In this document: positions 61,316 to 64,000 of the stretch, one piece after another
Position numbering within the stretch: position 1 is the first letter of the stretch
Layout of the letters: each line of letters begins with the position of its first letter
Program-made: the position numbers and the translations under genes
From: Karstenula rhodostoma CBS 690.94
Lineage: Eukaryota > Ascomycota > Dothideomycetes > Pleosporales > Didymosphaeriaceae
Direction of reading: 5' to 3'
Assembly (NCBI GenBank): GCA_010093485.1
Contig: MU001517.1
Coordinates: 186,001-250,000, forward strand
Length of the DNA stretch: 64,000 nt
Notes under the pieces: model-generated
Told to the model about the DNA's origin: nothing
The model's input: only the letters and a program-made list of their open reading frames with translations
Databases searched by the model: none

Positions 61316-64000
61316 ATATAATACTAATTCTATAAAGTTAAAGTTAATAGGTTTAAGCCTCTCTAGAGAAGCTAGATATTTAGTATCTATATATATTTAT
61401 TAAGTATATAAAGGTACTATAGAGAGTAAAGGATACTATTATTTAAAATTATTAAATAAGTAATATAAGTTATTATAAATATTTAATAAAGATAAAAGTA
61501 TAATCTAGATTTAGTAAAATAATTATTAAAAAGGAGAGCTAGATAATAAATAGATCTAGATACTTAAATAGATTAATATATATATATTATTTAAATATTC
61601 TCTAACTAAATAATTTTATATATTATCTAAAATCTTATAATAGATAATATTTAAAATAATATCTCTATATTAGTATATTAATAGGCTAAAGTCTAAATAA
61701 CTAATCTTTTATAAATTAATTCTATTTTATTATACTTATAAATATTCTTATATTTATACTAAGCTAAATTTACCCTACTCTATAGCTTAAATAAATTTAT
61801 ATAAGTTTTTAATCTTAAATTTATTAAAGAGTTCTAATAAGTATTTTTATAGTATAATACTTAGTTACCCTAGCTTAGACTTTTCTAGGGCTCTTAAGAG
61901 GTATAGATATTTCTTAAACTTACTTATAACCTTATTATATATAGCTCTAAACTTAGGTAGCTTTTATAAAAAGTCTACTAAAATATATAAATCTAGAATA
62001 AAGAGATATTTAAAACTATTAAACTTAATAGTAAAGATATTAATAGTAAAATTAATATTATACTACTATAAAATAGTAGTAATACTCTATTCTAATCTAA
62101 ATACCCTTTATAAGGATTATTTTAGTAGCTTTATAATCTATTTTAGTTCTCTAATAATTTTTAGTTCTAACCCCTTTTAAGAATATTTAACCTTAGGAAA
62201 AAACTAGTAAATAAGGTTATAGAAGAATAGATAGAAGGTATTTTTTAGTATATATTCTAACTATATATTTAACTTTATATATATAAGTACTAAAGTCTAA
62301 AAGAAAAGTATAAAAATAGAACTAATTATATCCTCCTATATATTAAAAGTTAATTTATAGAATTTACTATCTTTATAGTTTAATAGTAATATTAGATTTA
62401 TACTATAGTAATTAATATATAATAATTACTTATCTAGTAACTTAAGTTTATTTATATTCTAAAATCTTATTACTAGTATATAAGGTAATAATTAAAGAAA
62501 ATAGTTATAGAGCTATTTAATATTATACCTTATAATCTTACTTATAATTAATTTATCCTATACTAAAGTCTTATTAATAATCTAATTATTAGCTAATAGA
62601 TCTAATAGCTTATTATAGAATATAGTTATAGCTATAGATTATAGAAAAGTAAGTTTAGAAAGTTATTTAATTATTAAGTAATTCTAGATTATACTACTTA
62701 GTACTAGTAGTTTCTTTTAGAATATATAATCTCTTTTATATTAATCTAGTATTTATTAATCTAGATAACTAACTTATTTTAGTAAATACTTAGTTTAGGT
62801 AGGGACTAAAATAATAGCTACCTAAGACTAAAGTATTAATTTAAAGTCTAACTTATTTTACTAGAGTAATAACTTATAAATAATTAGCTAGCTAAAGGGA
62901 AAATCTATACTAAGTTAGTACTACTAGAGAATACTATATTAATAGGTATAAATAGTTTAAAATATAAATATTAGCTAAATCTTAATATATATACTTAGTT
63001 TTATATATTATATTAGTAGTTTAGGGAAATTCTTTATTAGTAGAAAAGTATATAATTTTTATTTTACTACTTATTTAGAATATTAAATATACCTATCTCC
63101 TAGATATATAAAGCTAGTAATATCTAGTTATAATAGTATAGTATAAAAGGGGATTAGAAATTATTCTACTAAAAATAAAAGTTCTATTATAATATTAATT
63201 AAAACTATATTATATATATTCTATTATACTAAGAATATTATAAAGAATAGTAAAAAAAAAAAAAAAAAAAAAAAGAAAATCTAATATCTAAATATATCTA
63301 TCTACTCTATATATATACTACTATTTTTATTAAAAAGTCTATACTTTAAAATAATTAAATACCTAATTATCTAAAATAACTAGAGACTAATATTATACTA
63401 TTACCTTTTATAATTAGTTATATAGATCTATAGGTTACTAAGGTAATATTAATAGGCTATCTATTTAGTTATATTAAAAATATACTTACCTCTTATTATA
63501 TAACTATAATTAATAAAAGAATAACCTATATAAGTATAACTACTATAAAAACCTATAGTTCTAGTCTTATAAAAATAATAAAATAGGTAAGTAGAGCCTA
63601 TACTATAATAGTAAAGAGTATAATAATAATCTCCTCTTTTTTAGAATAGACTATAAGTATTATATTCTATATATTTTTTAGGGTAAAATTAATTATATAT
63701 AGTAAGCTAGTTATATTACTAATTAGACTATTTATATATAGGATAGTAGTTACTATAGTAATCTATATTATATATAGCTCTCTACTAACTATACTAGAGC
63801 TTTTCTATATTATAGAGGCGAGGATTTTAGTTACCTAAAACTATTAGATTATCTAGAATAAAAGTAGTATAAAAGATTACTTACTATTAAATATATCTAT
63901 AAGTTATATATTATATTTATATATATATTTAACTAGTATAATATATAGAGTCTATTAATACTTAGGGCTAGACTATAGTTATTAGTATATAGTTTAATAA
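61316..64000. repeat. Large dispersed repeat, copy 2 (runs off the window)
   Basis: Begins with ATATAATACTAAT and follows copy 1 through the decayed B-box region (GGTTTAAGCCT at about 61,350), the A-tract at 63,252-63,274, and the point where copy 1 was interrupted (about 63,661-63,674). It then resumes at the sequence found after 32,318 of copy 1. It carries about 345 bp absent from copy 1 (62,035-62,379) beside the short direct repeat TTAATAGTAA. Same strand as copy 1, 32.3 kb apart. Confidence 0.75.
62035..62379. repeat. 345-bp segment present only in copy 2 of the large repeat
   Basis: TTAATAGTAA lies at 62,025-62,034 and again at 62,380-62,389; copy 1 has it once near 29,673. Either a small insertion with a 10-bp duplication or a deletion from copy 1. 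The left junction alignment is imperfect, so I cannot choose. Confidence 0.45.

Larger units (their letters stand above)
28968..64000. other. RIP-saturated AT-rich block without intact genes
   Basis: Thirty-five kilobases, roughly 20 % G+C in the lines I counted, dense in TpA, ApC and GpT but almost without CpA and TpG, so TAA and TAG stop all frames while TGA is nearly absent. Paired LTRs within it differ only by transitions. This is the footprint of repeat-induced point mutation acting on CpA, as established in Pezizomycotina. The block is built of nested transposable elements listed separately. It continues past the right window edge. It is not mitochondrial DNA, since it contains LTR pairs with target-site duplications. 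Confidence 0.93.

Noticed and set aside
28968..64000. Mitochondrial DNA or a nuclear mitochondrial insertion
   Set aside because: AT content alone would fit, but there are no mitochondrial genes, CpA/TpG are missing, and LTR pairs with target duplications are present.

Overview
The window looks like nuclear DNA of a filamentous ascomycete (Pezizomycotina, probably Dothideomycetes-like). Every intron I could place is short (46-106 nt, mostly about 50) with GT..AG ends. The genes are single-copy fungal housekeeping orthologues. The right half carries the signature of repeat-induced point mutation (RIP): only transitions, loss of CpA/TpG, and runaway A+T. Class is inference; I cannot name the species.

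Positions 1-28,967 are a normal gene-dense, GC-balanced region. In order: crm1/exportin-1 (-, cut by the left edge), rae1/gle2 mRNA export factor (-), guk1 guanylate kinase (-) divergent from ski8 (+), igo1/endosulfine (-) divergent from sfm1 SPOUT arginine methyltransferase (+), kex1 carboxypeptidase (+), rad52 (+), a DHA1-like MFS transporter (+), a sugar porter (+), then two BTB/POZ-fold genes (-). I rebuilt the exons by hand; every multi-exon model closes in frame. Several genes begin with a micro-exon (3 or 8 nt) that an ORF caller would miss. Functionally the region covers nucleocytoplasmic export (crm1, rae1), RNA decay (ski8), TOR/Greatwall signalling (igo1), ribosomal protein methylation (sfm1), secretory processing (kex1), recombination (rad52) and nutrient or drug transport. 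There is no biosynthetic cluster.

At about 28,968 composition changes abruptly, and 28,968-64,000 has no intact gene. It is about 20 % G+C in the lines I counted, with CpA and TpG almost absent and TAA/TAG stops in all frames. By eye it resolves into nested, dead mobile elements: two copies of one large repeat (28,968 onward and 61,316 onward); a 5.5-kb Ty1/copia element on the minus strand (34,221-39,746; 283-bp LTRs, GTATT target duplication); a solo LTR of that family (42,617-42,902; ATAAT duplication); a 1.18-kb inverted-repeat element (46,119-47,302); a 7.2-kb Ty1/copia element on the plus strand (49,934-57,162; 206-bp LTRs); a 1.3-kb insertion with a 14-bp target duplication (31,004-32,304); a short 79-bp repeat family; and a (TTA)n microsatellite containing a 10-N assembly gap. 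This is an AT-rich, RIP-saturated isochore; it could be pericentromeric or subtelomeric, which the window does not decide.

I found no convincing new multi-gene system. The most interesting leads are the near-extinction of CpA/TpG with leftovers concentrated at former CpG sites, the predicted leptomycin-resistant Crm1, the possible dual-targeted guanylate kinase, the micro-exon starts, the short repeat family, and a lineage-specific BTB pair sitting at the edge of the AT block.
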